Source: Omphiscola glabra (Eukaryota > Mollusca > Gastropoda > Lymnaeidae). Taken from it: 64,000 nucleotides of DNA. The notes below the pieces were generated by a model. It was not told the DNA's origin and made no database searches. It worked only from the letters and a program-made list of their open reading frames with translations. The stretch covers positions 18,259,813 through 18,323,812 of the forward strand of contig OZ024807.1 in NCBI GenBank assembly GCA_964017045.1. Direction: 5' to 3'. Made by a program: the position numbers and the translations under genes. Every line of letters begins with the position of its first letter. Position 1 is the stretch's first letter. Shown here one piece after another: positions 46,471 to 57,964 of the stretch.

Positions 46471-46785
46471 TACTCTCAAAACCGCACTTTGGTCGCCATG
46501 TTTGTCTCATAAAATGATATAAAATTAAAAAAACGATGAGGTCGATTTTAAAATCGTTTTTAACCATTATAATCAACATCGAAACCTATACAAACATATT
46601 AAAAATCAGAATTAGACTAGTCAATAGGATTCGACTGAAACCGTCGCTATTATAGATATGAGAATGGGGAAAATGCGCGGGCCGAATTAACACTAAACTT
46701 TGCTGTCTGGTATCGAGCCTCAAAATATCGTCTTCCGAGCCTCGAATGGCCCGCTTGCCGCGAGTTTGATACCACTGATGTAGAC

Positions 46786-47690
46786 TAACCGTCGATCTAC
46801 TCCCGAGATACAAAGGGTTGTCTTGGGACGAACGTTACCTTCTGCCGAATTGGCCAACACGTCACGTAGCGTAAACGTCTTTCTGCGCATGTCTTCCTAA
46901 TTGGTTCTACCAGCTGAAAGATTGGCCAGAAATCTAGTTACCATTCAGTCTTGGGGGGGCCACTCAGACAAGTTTTGGCGCTTAAACCTTAAGTGCTCCT
47001 ATTTTCAAACGATTTCAGTGACTCGATACAGCCCCGAATTCCCCCTCTCCCCTTTTTTCACCCCTTTCCCCGTCCCTGCTTTCTTCTCAAGCACAGATCA
47101 AACTGCGGAGTTCACTGTAACCGACCAATATTTTTGTAAGCTGTAAGGACGGTTGATCATACAGAAAACGGAGCTTACAGTTCACTATAGTTTCACGTAT
47201 GATTAACATTTTTTTTTATTAACTTCACTTTTTTTGTGGCTGGCTTGCAAAATCTTCGGACGGCTATTCGACCCATTTGCCGTCAACTTCCCCGAGCTGA
47301 AACTTGGCACGTAGATTCATTGCCGATGACAAAACATTCTATCAATTTCTCAGCTCGGCCCCCAACCCTCAAAAATCAGTTTCATCTTTGCAAGAAGGGA
47401 CGGTATTTTCATGAAAATGCAAGGAGGTTCTTTCGTTCTTTCTGCCCCAGTCGGCACTGACCTTATCTGGACCGTTTGATTGTAAGTGGGGTCATTGACG
47501 TGTGAAAAAAACGAACATATTTCAGGAATTTTTTTTAGCTTTCCTTGATGAGGGTTGGCGTAAAGGGGTTGTCCTCATGATCAAAACCCTTCAAATCGCA
47601 AGTAGCCCAGTGAACGTCACAAGTTGAGCTGATATGTAAAGTGTAGAAGTGCCGGTCAGATACTTTAACCCTTCATATTGCTGGTAAGTT
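46786..47690. other. Intergenic, no supported gene
   Basis: A stretch at 47236-47400 (GTGGCTGGCTTGCAAAATCT then TCGACCCATTTGCC) resembles 48298-48420 (GTGGCTGGCAAAGTCTTTGA then TGACCCACTTGGC), so both may be copies of one dispersed repeat. Open frames are not recognisable. Confidence 0.4.
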
Positions 47691-47734
47691 TATCAATGCC
47701 TCGACTCCAGTAGCTGTATGAAGTCGGTGTAAGA

Positions 47735-47845
47735 AACTATCGAATAGCTGGACGAGACAGCACTTACATTTTGTAAGGAATAGCTGGATAAGACAGCAAT
47801 TACATTATGTAAGGAACTTCTGAACGAGACAGCACTTACGTTTTG
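47735..47845. repeat. Imperfect repeat around GAGACAGCACTTACATTTTG
   Basis: Three diverged copies of (A/G)AATAGCTGGA(C/T)(G/A)AGACAGCA(C/A)TTACATTTTGTAAGG. Confidence 0.7.
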
Positions 47846-47984
47846 TGAAAACTCGTAAGAGCAGACGCCTTGGCGCGCGGAACTGGAAGATAAATGGGGG
47901 GGGGGTGGTTTGTTTGAGGAGGCGATTAACGTCAGCGGCTGGAGGGTACGAGGCGTGGTCACGTGACTGTTCGTTAGATAGGAT

Positions 47985-48135
47985 ATACGACCTGTCTGGT
48001 CAGTATATGGGACACACGACCTAACTGGATAGTATACAGGAGAAACTAACTGACTGGTTAGCATATTGGACGCACGGCCTGAGTGGTTAGTATACAGGAC
48101 ACACGGACTGACTGGTTAGAATCTGGAACACACAA
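47985..48135. repeat. ~31-bp imperfect repeat, about 5 copies
   Basis: Units like CTGGTCAGTATATGGGACAC plus ACGACCTAA, diverging across the block. Confidence 0.75.
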
Positions 48136-48493
48136 ACTGACCGGTCGTTCAGAGTGCACCATTTCAAACAGAGTTAGTTGGTCCGTTACTCGCCTTTTCA
48201 AAGATATGTTAGCTTTGTCCATTGTTGCATACAAGTTCTACGACTCATCATTTTTTTTTTCCTTTTTAAATCTTTTATAATAGCTTCACGCTTGCTTGTG
48301 GCTGGCAAAGTCTTTGAATGGCTAATTGACCCACTTGGCATGACTCTTTTCCAATGGCTTGACATTTTTCAAATTTTCAGCCCATCCTCCGCGCTCCAAC
48401 CCTGTTTTTCACGGGAAAGATGAATGAAATATGACCACGCAGTTTTCCCGATATAAAATTCCCGCTAACTGCGCTAAATGAGATTCTTCTTAA

Positions 48494-51400
48494 CCCCTTC
48501 GGACACGAACTCAGAATTTCATCTGAAAAAATTATTTGATAGTTGGGACCTGATATATGGGACATCCTGATATGGCCATATTAAGGATTTGACCATTGCT
48601 CATTAAATATGCAAATTAATGCATGTGTACATACGTACACACTGTGTATCAATTCAGTATAATAAAATAAAAACACATAATGACAACATGATAAAAATTG
48701 TAGAATTCCAAGACAATTATGAAAACAATCCCAATTTTAATTATTTAAGTAGCCAATTATATGACTTTTAAAGTATTTGAACATATTATTTGTAATAATA
48801 CAACATCAAAATGAGACAAATAAATGTGAATATGGGTAGGAAATAGAGGATGTTCATTTGTTGTGAAACTTTAAAAAACAGTTTTTGTCACTATTGCAGC
48901 ACAGAAATAGGTTACATTTATTACATTTGAACCTACTACGACCTTTACATCCTTCTAGTTTGCACCTTTGACCTAACTCTTTGATGCAGATTGGAAAATG
49001 TCCGAACTGATCATATCGGACCTTTGATACTGGTCGCTCTGCAGCCTTTGCTCGCTTTGGAGAAGGAATTACAGTATTTAAATCATCAATAACTGCTAGT
49101 GGTGCTCTGGGTCTACCAACAGGTCGGCAAATCTGTGGTGTGACCAAGCATGCCTTTATCAACATGTCTGCAACCTCACTCCTGAAACCAAGAAGATCCA
49201 AAATATTTTTTTTTGGAGTTCCATTTTGAATTTCAATGTCATGATACTGTAACCATGAATTTGAAAGAGCAAAGTCTACAAAATGAAATATCATTCGAAC
49301 TGGCCATTTCTTTGTTTTAGCCTTAATCCTATACTTTGAAATAAGAAAGTCCATTTTGTCTACTCCGCCCATAAAGTCATTATAGACCTGTATGCATTTT
49401 GGTCTATCCACAGAAATAAATTCTTTGCTACTCGCACTCCATCGTCTAACTTTATCAAGATCTTCAACACCAACAAAGCTGGAAGCTATTGTAACTGGTT
49501 TATTGTCCATCCATCTGACCATACAAATATCTCCTTCTGCACTAACTTTACAGTCGGTTGATCCACGACCATCTTTTTTCAGGTCTTTTTCTGATTTCAT
49601 AACACATCCCATCATTCTGTTGGATTTAACAACTCCTAAAGAATAAATCCCTAACCATTTTAATTCCTTAATGAGAGGAAGTCCAGTAAAGAAATTGTCA
49701 AAACAAAGTTTGTAGTTTTTGTTCGGAGGTATGCTTTGTGCTAGACGGAGAACAATTGAAGCGCCAAGTCCTAAATGTTTTTTATTTTCAGAAATTCCAG
49801 TTCCTGCTCCTTGATAAAGTTCAAAATCTATGGCTCGCCCAGATTTGCCACAGATAACAAAATTTTTCACTCCCACAGGAGTTGGTTTGCCCTTGATAAA
49901 TTGTTTTGCTGGCACTTTGCCTGTGAATGGAATCATCTGCTCGTCGACTGAATTAAATTCTTCTCTGGGCAGCTGTAAGCAACGAGCTCTTATTGCCTCA
50001 ACAAGCGGTTGAATCTTCCAAAATTTATTTTGCTGCTCGTTTGGCTGAGGTTTTTCTCCAGCAAAAATGTGTATGCTGCTTCGAAGTAGCATATAGCGAT
50101 TCACAGGCATGATTTCAGAAACGGAATTAACTCTGGTGGCTTTTTGCCAATACATTCTAATTCTTGGAAATTTTAAGTTTCCCATAATAATAGTGATAGC
50201 AAAAAATTTTTGCAACTCTTCTGCTGTAGTATTTAAATTGTTTCCAGTTTTCATAAGATGATATATATTAGTTTGCTCCACAAATTTTTCAAATGTTTCA
50301 GCCTTGAAATATTCAAGAAAATATTGGCAAGGGGATGAAAATCCACTCCCCAGATCAAGTTTATCTATCCATGTGGTATTTGGATTAAATGGTTCTCTTG
50401 GAGAGCGCCATTTTATTGAAGAAGTTGTTCCCGCGTTGAGGGGCCGACACCAGCATTGTCATCTTCGTCACTGACAACATGATCATAATCAGTACTTCGA
50501 TGCGCTTCATCATCATGCGCCTCATTGTCAGGGCTGTATGTTTCATCACTCGAGTCATCTGACTCTGACAAATCAAATTCAGAATCATCAAGGTGATCCA
50601 GTACATAGTCAAGAGTTAGATGTTGTCTTTGAAGTCTACCTACATGAAAAAAGTTTTTAAAAATTAGCTAATATTTTTCACTGAAATTATTAGACATTGT
50701 AAATAATATTAGAGGCCTACTGAACACTAAATTATATTATTTAACTAAAGATCTAATTGTAGAGAATACTAATGCATTTAAAAAAGAAATTAGATTCAAA
50801 TCTCATTCTGATCAAACAAAATTATATTAGTTTTTTAGGCTTTAACTTTAACTTTACGGCAGATAAATACTATAGCTTCGTCATTAGCATAAATTAGAGT
50901 ATAGCGAGAATTGACATTAGGACGTAGATCTTTGTACTGTGTATTATCTTAGTATTATGCCCAGAAAATTACATAAAATTGATAGATAAGAATACTCATT
51001 AGATTTAGTCTTAGACAGTAAAAATCTTATGTGAATTTCTGTAAGGCTGTAGCCTTATTCTAATCAAAGTCTAATTGAAATTGAAGTGTTATTGTCTTTA
51101 ATTTCTTTAATTATTTTATTTATTAATTCTAATTAAGAATACCTGTAAATGTTAACCTTAATAGAAAATGTAATTAAATTGACAGCAATGATAAACAAAC
51201 ACAACACAACTAGATATCTAGCTAGTACGATCCTATTAATCAAGATCAAACCTATTATCGCACTTTACTTATTTGAAGCATGCTGTGAACATTTGTGCAC
51301 ACCACTATTTCAAAAATTCTGTAGCACACAGAATTTTTTTTATAAATATAAAAATTATATTTTCACAAAGGAAAAGACTTTAAGTATCGTTTCAAAGTGC

Positions 51401-51658
51401 GTTATGAAATGAAATCTAACTATAAATTACTTTTTTTAACTGTACAAAACACTTACCTGAATGCATGTTTTTTTCCCTGGAAGCCATCATGAATATCTAA
51501 TTATTTTAAACTTTACCGGAAAAGATTTTAGCATCAAAAAGTCGAATTAGTTGTAATAATTTTTAAAAAAGCGAAACAATACAAGAAAATATTAAATTTC
51601 TAATACAAAATTACTGTTAAAGCCGTGTGTACAAATGTACACACCGTGTACGAAGGGG
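48494..51658 (-). mobile_element. piggyBac transposon, 3165 bp, structurally complete
   Basis: Ends are CCCCTTCGGACACG on the left and, inverted from the right, CCCCTTCGTACACG (13 of 14 match). Both are flanked by TTAA (48490-48493 and 51659-51662), the piggyBac target. Subterminal GTGTACATACGTACAC (near 48625) and GTGTACAAATGTACAC (near 51626) form a further related pair. A two-exon transposase is encoded on the - strand. Complete ends, TTAA and a largely open transposase suggest fairly recent insertion. Confidence 0.95.
48854..51490 (-). CDS. piggyBac transposase (PGBD-like), two exons, one frameshift
   Basis: Cut-and-paste transposase acting at TTAA. Exon 1 is 51490-51457 (MMASREKNMHS plus one base) with donor TCAG|GTAAGT. 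Exon 2 begins at 50639 after acceptor CATGTAG; the 817-base intron splits one Gly codon and the frames agree. Exon 2 opens with an acidic stretch (DHLDDSEFDLSESDDSSDET), typical of the family N-terminus. Then, between 50458 and 50416, the frame must shift by one to continue into WRSPREPFN and the main domain, which is open down to the stop at 48854. Counting from GTG at 50281, the acids are D113 (SVDEQMIPF), D195 (CFDNFFTG), D308 and D311 (GGVDKMD), matching the piggyBac D268/D346/D447/D450 set. The C-terminal Cys/His-rich finger (C..EGCKGRSRFKCNKCNLFLCC) is intact. The frameshift may be a true mutation or a sequence error. Confidence 0.9.
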
Positions 51659-51662
51659 TTAA

Positions 51663-53550
51663 ACAATTATAGCATGTGCTTTTTGTGCGTAATATTTTCT
51701 TTTGTTTTTCTTAAATAGTTGGTGAAATAAATCTGCTGTGTAAAAAGGGTTGGAACATTAGAATATTAATATAGTTCAGGGGCGTGAAAAAATATTGTGT
51801 GGTTGCCAGCCTTTGGGAGGGGGGAGGGGTTGTTAGCACCACTTGGGATTCTTATAAAGTGCGCCACCTGTATGCCTGTCTTGTCAAATTTGCAGCCCCC
51901 CCCCCTCCCAAATGGACTTCGATGAGTCACTTCCTTGTTTTGTCACGTGATATGAGTAAGCCTTCGGTAGCCTATGCTACGCATAACAACACATAACAAC
52001 AGATAACAGCTGATCAGCCATTATCATTAATTTTAAAGCAAAATGTTTGTCTCCATCAGCGCTTCCCCAATGTTAATTAAAAATTTTACTTTTCAAAATA
52101 TTCTTGAATGCACGTGTTTTTTTAAAAATGACATTCATAAATGTGACAATAATTATAATTCAGTTATGATTAAAGGAAGAAAGTTGTTTGAAGAAAAAAT
52201 TGTGAGTGACTAGTGTGTTGCAGACAACCTACCGGAAGTCTTACTCGTACTAACTCTTATCACATGACATAACAATCGACTCATCGTAGTCCATTCCACG
52301 AATTTACATCTTATAAATGATTTGTTATAGGGGTTGTTTAATTTAAAAAAATAAACCTGTTACGTTTAATAGACGCTTCTGAACAAATCATTATTATATT
52401 CGATTACATTAGTTAGAGAGATTATTTTAACTCCATTACAATTACAATTTTTAAAAGTCGCGGTGACAAATTGGCGATTTCTATTCATTAATACAACAAC
52501 TTTGCAGGACATCAGTAAACCTTGTCGACACACTAATGTGTCACAACACACCAGTTGAAAACACACCACAAAAAAACCCCACACACTTGTTGTAAAGAAC
52601 TGATTTATTAAATGTCCCAACCTACAAATATTTCATAACGTCGTGACCCGATGGTTCAATCCCCCGGATCCGGCGGCGTCCAGAAACATCACAGAGATAA
52701 GCACGGAGTGGGGAAGCGGGGGAGGGGGGGCACAGATGGGAGAATAAATGGAAGTGTCTTGTATACAAGGGAGGAGATAAATAGCCCTGATGGCTGGAGA
52801 AAATGCAGATTGAAAAAAAAACATACGCTAAAATACAAGTGAATACGAGTTATCGTCCCTTACAAGCCGATGCCAACAGTTGAAAAGGAAAAAAAAAAAG
52901 TTTAAAAAAATCTTCCATCTTTAAGATGTCTTCTTGTTTCGGAATAATTTTAAAGGCTGATGTGCTTAATCTTCGTGGCTAATGCTCCAAACATTGAAGG
53001 GGGTTAAATCTGAAGATTTAACAAACACGTAGAAAAGGGGGGCATTGAAATGAATTCATTGAATAATCATTGCAGATGGGGTAACACTTGGAAAATCATT
53101 TCTCAGTGTACTGCACTCTTAACAGATAAAGGAACTGTGAGTGAACTTTACAAACGGTGTTAAGTTATTTTGGAGAGTTTGTTGTAGTGGGTTAGAGAAA
53201 GATGAGAATAGTGAACAGATGCAGAGACAGCCACAGTGAATGTTTGATCCTGGCTTTGTTTCTTTTAAAAATGTATAAAAAATCAATACCGGTAATAGTA
53301 AAAGTGAACCTAACGTTTTGTATAGGATGAACGTTCTCTATATTTTTGGTGGCTACGTCAAGACTCTTCTGGAGTCTTGTCCATACAAGTATTGTGACTT
53401 GTATGTCACGATGATACTTACGTCATGGCCCAATAGGAAGAGTAAAGCGGGCCAAGAATGAGAGCAGGAAAAGCTACTTTTATTTACATATCCCCACAAG
53501 ACCGAATTCGAGTTTGAAAATGAACAAAGCAATTGAGTGTAGACAACGTA
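51663..53550. other. Intergenic, no supported gene
   Basis: C-run at 51896-51906 and G-run near 52720-52729. GGTTCAATCCCCCGG at 52652 resembles a tRNA B box but no tRNA or SINE body is evident. Confidence 0.5.
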
Positions 53551-53559
53551 AAACAATCG

Positions 53560-53870
53560 CATATGATCCCCGCCCTCCATATGATCCCCGCGATATGATC
53601 ATCCGCTCCCATATAATCCCACCTCAAGTGATCCCACCCCCATATGATTCCAATACAATATGATCCAACAACACCAATAAGATCCCCAACGCCATATGAT
53701 GTGTAGCCCTCCGTATAATCCCTTTACCCCATATGATCCCCACCCCCATTTAATCATATTACCATTTGATCCCCACCCCAAATTATTCCACCTCCCATAC
53801 GATCACACCCCCATATGATAAAACCCCTATATGATCCCAACTCCCCATATGACCCCCGCCCCATACGAAA
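53560..53870. repeat. ~17-bp imperfect repeat (CATATGATCCCCACCCC)
   Basis: About 17 diverged copies with variants CATATAATCC, CATACGATCAC and CATTTGATCC. Confidence 0.85.
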
Positions 53871-53943
53871 CCAGCCTAGGAAAACTATGTGATTTCTTAT
53901 TGGCGTATTTACGATGAACATTTTGTGAACTACATGGAGGCAT

Positions 53944-53984
53944 TGGTCAGTGGTCAGTGGTCACTGGTCAGTGGTCGCTGGTCC
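53944..53984. repeat. Short (GGTCAGT)n-like run
   Basis: TGGTCAGTGGTCAGTGGTCA continues with CTGGTCAGTGGTCGCTGGTC. Confidence 0.85.
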
Positions 53985-54019
53985 CACATTTCTGCAGCAA
54001 AAAGACCAACACATCAACT

Positions 54020-54290
54020 CATCTATCAGCACTCTACATTGTATGAGCTTTTGTAGCATTCACGCGTGATGAAAGGCTCAACGACCCCTTTCAACCCAGG
54101 TCGACTTATCATCACCGGACCAGGTGACTGATGAGCTGCGTAAGCCGGGAACTTGACCTTTCGAGGGCTAATAAATGGCGTGAATAAACTGGACGGGTTT
54201 TGAGGCTGAACAAGAATCAAAGTCGCCGCCAAGAGAGACCAGATCGTCCGTTCAAACCTAACCTTTAGCGCTCTGACCAACCTGCCAGTT
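54020..54290 (-). repeat. Possible SINE-like element
   Basis: A GC-balanced block in AT-rich surroundings. On the - strand TTGGTCAGAGCGCTAAAGG (from 54280) resembles a tRNA D-arm and GGTTTGAACGG (54259-54249) a B box, but they are closer than in a tRNA, so one may be deleted or accidental. The body includes TTCCCGGCTTACGCAGCTCA and GTCGACCTGGGTTGAAAGG. No duplicated flank found. Confidence 0.3.
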
Positions 54291-54299
54291 TTTCCAACT

Positions 54300-54725
54300 T
54301 GTCATGAATTCATAACGAAAAAAAAAATGCTTCAACACTTTTCCGAAGACAACAACATCTTCTTCGACTTCTCATTTCAAATCACGAAACATCACGATGT
54401 GATATTGTTATGAACGAATGTTGTATGTTGTCTATTCAATGACACTCTGATGCGGCGAAACGACTATGCGCAAAGTCACCAGTAAAATATCAGAGAACTC
54501 ACGTCACTACTCCTTTTAACGTTACAGCGTTTACTTACGATATATGCTATTGAAGACGTACTGCTTACTTCTGTGGTCAAACATTTAAATCGAATTTAAA
54601 TTAAGCTCACTAATTTTGTTGGTCAGCTAAAAAGATACAATGTTGAATGACAAGAAATGAATTATAAAAATACTCAATTTTATTTTCACTATAATACGGA
54701 ATTAACTGACTAATAATGCAAAATT
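54300..54725. other. No recognisable feature
   Basis: AT-rich; nothing recognised. Confidence 0.5.
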
Positions 54726-54764
54726 TAATTTCATCTACTATTTCCACGCTATTTATAGTAGATT

Positions 54765-54900
54765 TATTCATTATAATTCCATATTTATTCGTTGAAATAC
54801 TAATTTATTCACTACAATACTAAATTTGTTCACTACTATACTAAATTTAGTCACTAGAATGCTAAATTTATTCACTATAAAACCAAATTTAATTTTCATC
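54765..54900. repeat. Degenerate ~20-22-bp repeat
   Basis: TTCACTACAATACTAAATTT with diverged copies (CTAGAATGCTAAATTTATT). Confidence 0.7.
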
Positions 54901-55084
54901 TACAGGTTCCATGCTATATTATGTTCATTGTAACAATATCTCTCATCCTATCTAGAATATTTCAAGTCCTGTACATCCACCTCATAATTCTAATACAAAT
55001 CTAAGCTATCACCTCACGTCATATGTTTCTGTGTTACACCTCCCTTTCATACCAACAATTTCCATTCTCCACAGTTCAGTCACA

Positions 55085-55355
55085 GCATCCAAAACACACA
55101 ACTGCTCACCACAGCCCACCCACACACATCTACTCCCCACAGTCGACGTATAGCACCTCCTACTCGCCTCAGTCCACCCATAGCATCACCCACACACATC
55201 TACTCCCCACAGTCCACCCATAGCATCACCCACATACATCTACTCCCCACAGTCCACCCATAGCATCACCCACGCACATCTACTCCCCACAGTCCACCCA
55301 TAGCATCACCCACACACATCTACTCCCCACAGTCCACCCATAGCATCACCCACGG
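55085..55355. repeat. 40-bp minisatellite, about 6 copies
   Basis: Unit ACACATCTACTCCCCACAGT plus CCACCCATAGCATCACCCAC. The last four are nearly perfect (step 40 at 55201, 55241). Confidence 0.93.
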
Positions 55356-55359
55356 TGAA

Positions 55360-55650
55360 TTAAATAGATTCGGGGACAATTTAATCTGGGCGGCTATAAA
55401 CAGGCAGTAGCCATTCTGCTTATGTCCAGTGCTGGTCACTAAATCACATGTTATGGTCACCACACCCGAGAGAGCGATGATTATACGCCGTGTGACCTGG
55501 CATATGAAGCAGGGGCGTCGGCAGCCAGCTATGAGCAAAAATATAATATCTCAACATAGGACCTTGGTGTTTTCTTATTGTAACTTTCTAATTTTTGTCT
55601 AAATAAGTTTAGGTTTGACTCAATATAATTGGAATGAACATTTCATAAAC
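55360..55650. other. No recognisable feature
   Basis: Sequence shifts from C-rich to mixed; no gene recognised. Confidence 0.45.
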
Positions 55651-55651
<1 letters not shown>

Positions 55652-55691
<40 letters not shown>

Positions 55692-56110
55692 AAGAGAGAG
55701 AGAGAAAGGGGGGGGGGAGAAAGAGAGATGAAGAGAGATGGGGAAATCGTGTACTAAAGATAACTTTAGATAAAAGAGTATGTGATAGAGATAGGGTGTG
55801 TGAGTGTGCGCCAGAGAGGGAAAAGGTAATCGAGAAAAAAAAAATGAGGATTAATGGGTTGAATGAGAGATGGTGTCATGTAATAGATGAATGTGTATAC
55901 TATGTGCGTGAGTGTTTGTGTTTTTGAAAGATGAAGAGGGAGTATGGGAGAAAGTGACAGAGAGAGACAGAAAGAGAGAGAGAGAGAATGAGATATATAT
56001 ATAAATATACAGAGGGAGAAAGAGAGACAGAGTGGGAGAGAGATAGAGAAAAGAATTTTTGCGCCACGCATAGAGAGGCATACGGAGATAGAGAGAAAGG
56101 TTTGGTGAAA
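55652..56110. repeat. GA-rich low-complexity region
   Basis: (GA)n at 55653-55720 with a G-run at 55709-55717, then purine-rich sequence with short GAGAGA tracts. The - strand frames are compositional. Confidence 0.9.
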
Positions 56111-56450
56111 GACGACATGTCAAGAGCTGGATGAATAAGGTGCTGGTGAATATGACCAAAGATTGACACGCTCTAATCGATAGTGGCTCATGGATGAATG
56201 GGTGAGTGGCTCATGGATGAATGGATTATTCCATCGATGGATTGAGTGCTAATATCTGATACGCCCCCCCTCCATCTCCCCACCCTCCTCCCTCTTTCTC
56301 ACTGAGCCCACTCGTGCCTTAATAAAGTGATGGAGCGCCCCAGACAACCAATAACATTTGGTCACGGATGGCGCACCGGAAACGGGAGCCCCTGTCAAAA
56401 TACACTACGTTTAATTTCTACCGTTCCGTCATAGAGGAGTTGGGGGAACT
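56111..56450. other. No gene; short duplicated segment
   Basis: GTGGCTCATGGATGAATGG is duplicated at about 56184 and 56206. No gene recognised. Confidence 0.5.
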
Positions 56451-56580
56451 TATGATGACGTCATTCTATGTCAACTTTCTTACCATTGTGCAATGAAGGT
56501 AACTTATGATGACGTCATTCTATGCCAACTTTCTTACCATTGTGCAATGAAGGTAACTTATGATGACGTCATTGTAAGTG
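56449..56580. repeat. 54-bp repeat with three CRE-type palindromes
   Basis: About 2.4 copies of AACTTATGATGACGTCATTC plus TATG(T/C)CAACTTTCTTACC and ATTGTGCAATGAAGGT. The full palindrome TGACGTCA is at 56456-56463, 56510-56517 and 56564-56571, exactly 54 bases apart. The word ATTGTGCAAT, a C/EBP-like palindrome, also repeats. Confidence 0.93.
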
Positions 56581-56584
56581 GAAT

Positions 56585-57745
56585 TTTCAATCTTTTGTCA
56601 TGGTTGGCGTTTTTTTTTTGGGGGGGGGGGGGGGGCGCGTTATGTGCCTTAGCACGTGAACGCACGTGACAGTTAAAAAATTTTCATAATCGTTTCCGAT
56701 TCCACCCATTTAGGGGGCTTTTTTTTTCTCTTTTTCCCATTCCTTTCTTCCTCTGTTGTTATCTTGTCTTTCTATCTTTACAATAAGTGGAGTTTGTATG
56801 CACTAGGTCATAATTTATTCTCCAAAGTTCTGATGCCGTTCCACACAACACTGAGACATGATACTGGATGAATTTGAAAATTTAAACTAAGCATATGGGC
56901 TAGCATCAATTGGTAAGAGTTAATGGATTCCTACTCTAATTGTTAATAGCGGATACAAATTATGGCAAATTAAGGGCCTATTAAAAATATTTTTTAAAAG
57001 ATAATGTATAAATCTTGCACTGTTCCTGATGCAGTGAAAAATTTATGCACAGGCCCCGCCAAACTTTAAAGTTTGGGAACCACTGTACTAAGACACCAGT
57101 TTTCAACCAGAGTCAAACGTCAACGCTTTAAGTGTCACATGTGTCACATCCATGTCAACATCCACCTTTATCTTTTTGTTAACAAACCCGTATTATTTCC
57201 TTCTTCCGATTGAAAAAAATAAATAAATCCACAAATCGTAAACATATCGCCATGTTTTTAGAACATTGGTCTCTTTGTTCCTAATGGCGGAATGTGTCCG
57301 CTGAGCGCTGAACCCAAATTTGGCTGATCAACAAATCATAAAGGCGCTATTATTTTATTGATATTCCTTTTGCAGGAGTTGTTTTGTTGTTTTTTTTTTG
57401 GCCACGGGGCGTCATGACGGCCGCTCCCCCCCCCCACCCACACGTGTTGACATTTGACGTGCAAATGTACAGATACACACACATAATCATACCCACCCCG
57501 CCCTCCCCTTTCCTGTATGCGCCAGGGAGATAGAGGAAATGCCCCATTGCATAATATTGGTGTTGTGTACGCCTTATGTTATTCGGTCATCTCCCCTTTT
57601 CGTGAATAATCCACTTAAGGGGATGGCGGATATGGGGTTGGGGTAGGGTGTGAATCGTTTGTTCCGATGAATGATGGATCGATAAAATATCGATTAATGT
57701 TCATGGGTTTTATTGATGTCAGCGGCGATTTAAGGTGGGTCTTCC
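56585..57745. other. Intergenic, no supported gene
   Basis: T-run then G-run at 56611-56633. GTTTGGGAACCACTG at about 57075-57089 looks like one hAT terminal repeat without a visible partner. Open frame 57350-57547 (-) spans a C-run (57426-57435) and is unsupported. Confidence 0.5.
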
Positions 57746-57749
57746 AAGT

Positions 57750-57960
57750 CTTGGATTAGGATCTATATGCTGGATTGTACTTGGATTAGGATGTATATCC
57801 CGCATTGTACTTGGATTATGATGTATATCCCCGGTTGTGCTTGGATAAGATGTGTATCCCGGATTATAATTGGATTAGGATGAATATCCTGGATTATACT
57901 TGAATTAGGATATATGTCCCGCATTGTCCTTGGATTAGGATGTATACTTGGATTATTCAC
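57750..57960. repeat. ~30-bp imperfect minisatellite, about 7 copies
   Basis: Unit TTGGATTAGGATGTATATCC plus CGCATTGTAC, with substitutions and small deletions. Confidence 0.88.
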
Positions 57961-57964
57961 TTTT

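Larger units (their letters stand above)
44223..46777 (-). mobile_element. Decayed hAT element (GTF2IRD2-like lineage), 2555 bp
   Basis: The left end CAGGGGTCTCAAACTC and the right end, inverted, CAGTGGTATCAAACTC agree at 14 of 16 positions and match typical hAT terminal repeats. Flanks are ATGTTGAC (44215-44222) and ATGTAGAC (46778-46785), an 8-bp duplication with one mismatch. Coding remnants on the - strand resemble the hAT-derived region of GTF2IRD2/ZBED-like proteins. A later GC-rich insertion lies inside (45765-46470), and a 42-bp repeat has expanded within the coding part. Removing the insertion would leave about 1.85 kb. Confidence 0.82.

Noticed and set aside
46181..46512. Five overlapping frames in the GC-rich block
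   Set aside because: High GC removes stops on both strands; none has a recognisable domain and the block is an insertion.
49392..50012. + strand frames across the piggyBac transposase
   Set aside because: Antisense shadows of the transposase.
52650..52668. tRNA or SINE B box (GGTTCAATCCC)
   Set aside because: No A box at the right distance and no cloverleaf.
54113..54145. Possible hammerhead ribozyme (CTGATGAG followed by GGGAAC)
   Set aside because: Stem II does not pair properly and the GAAA core is absent.
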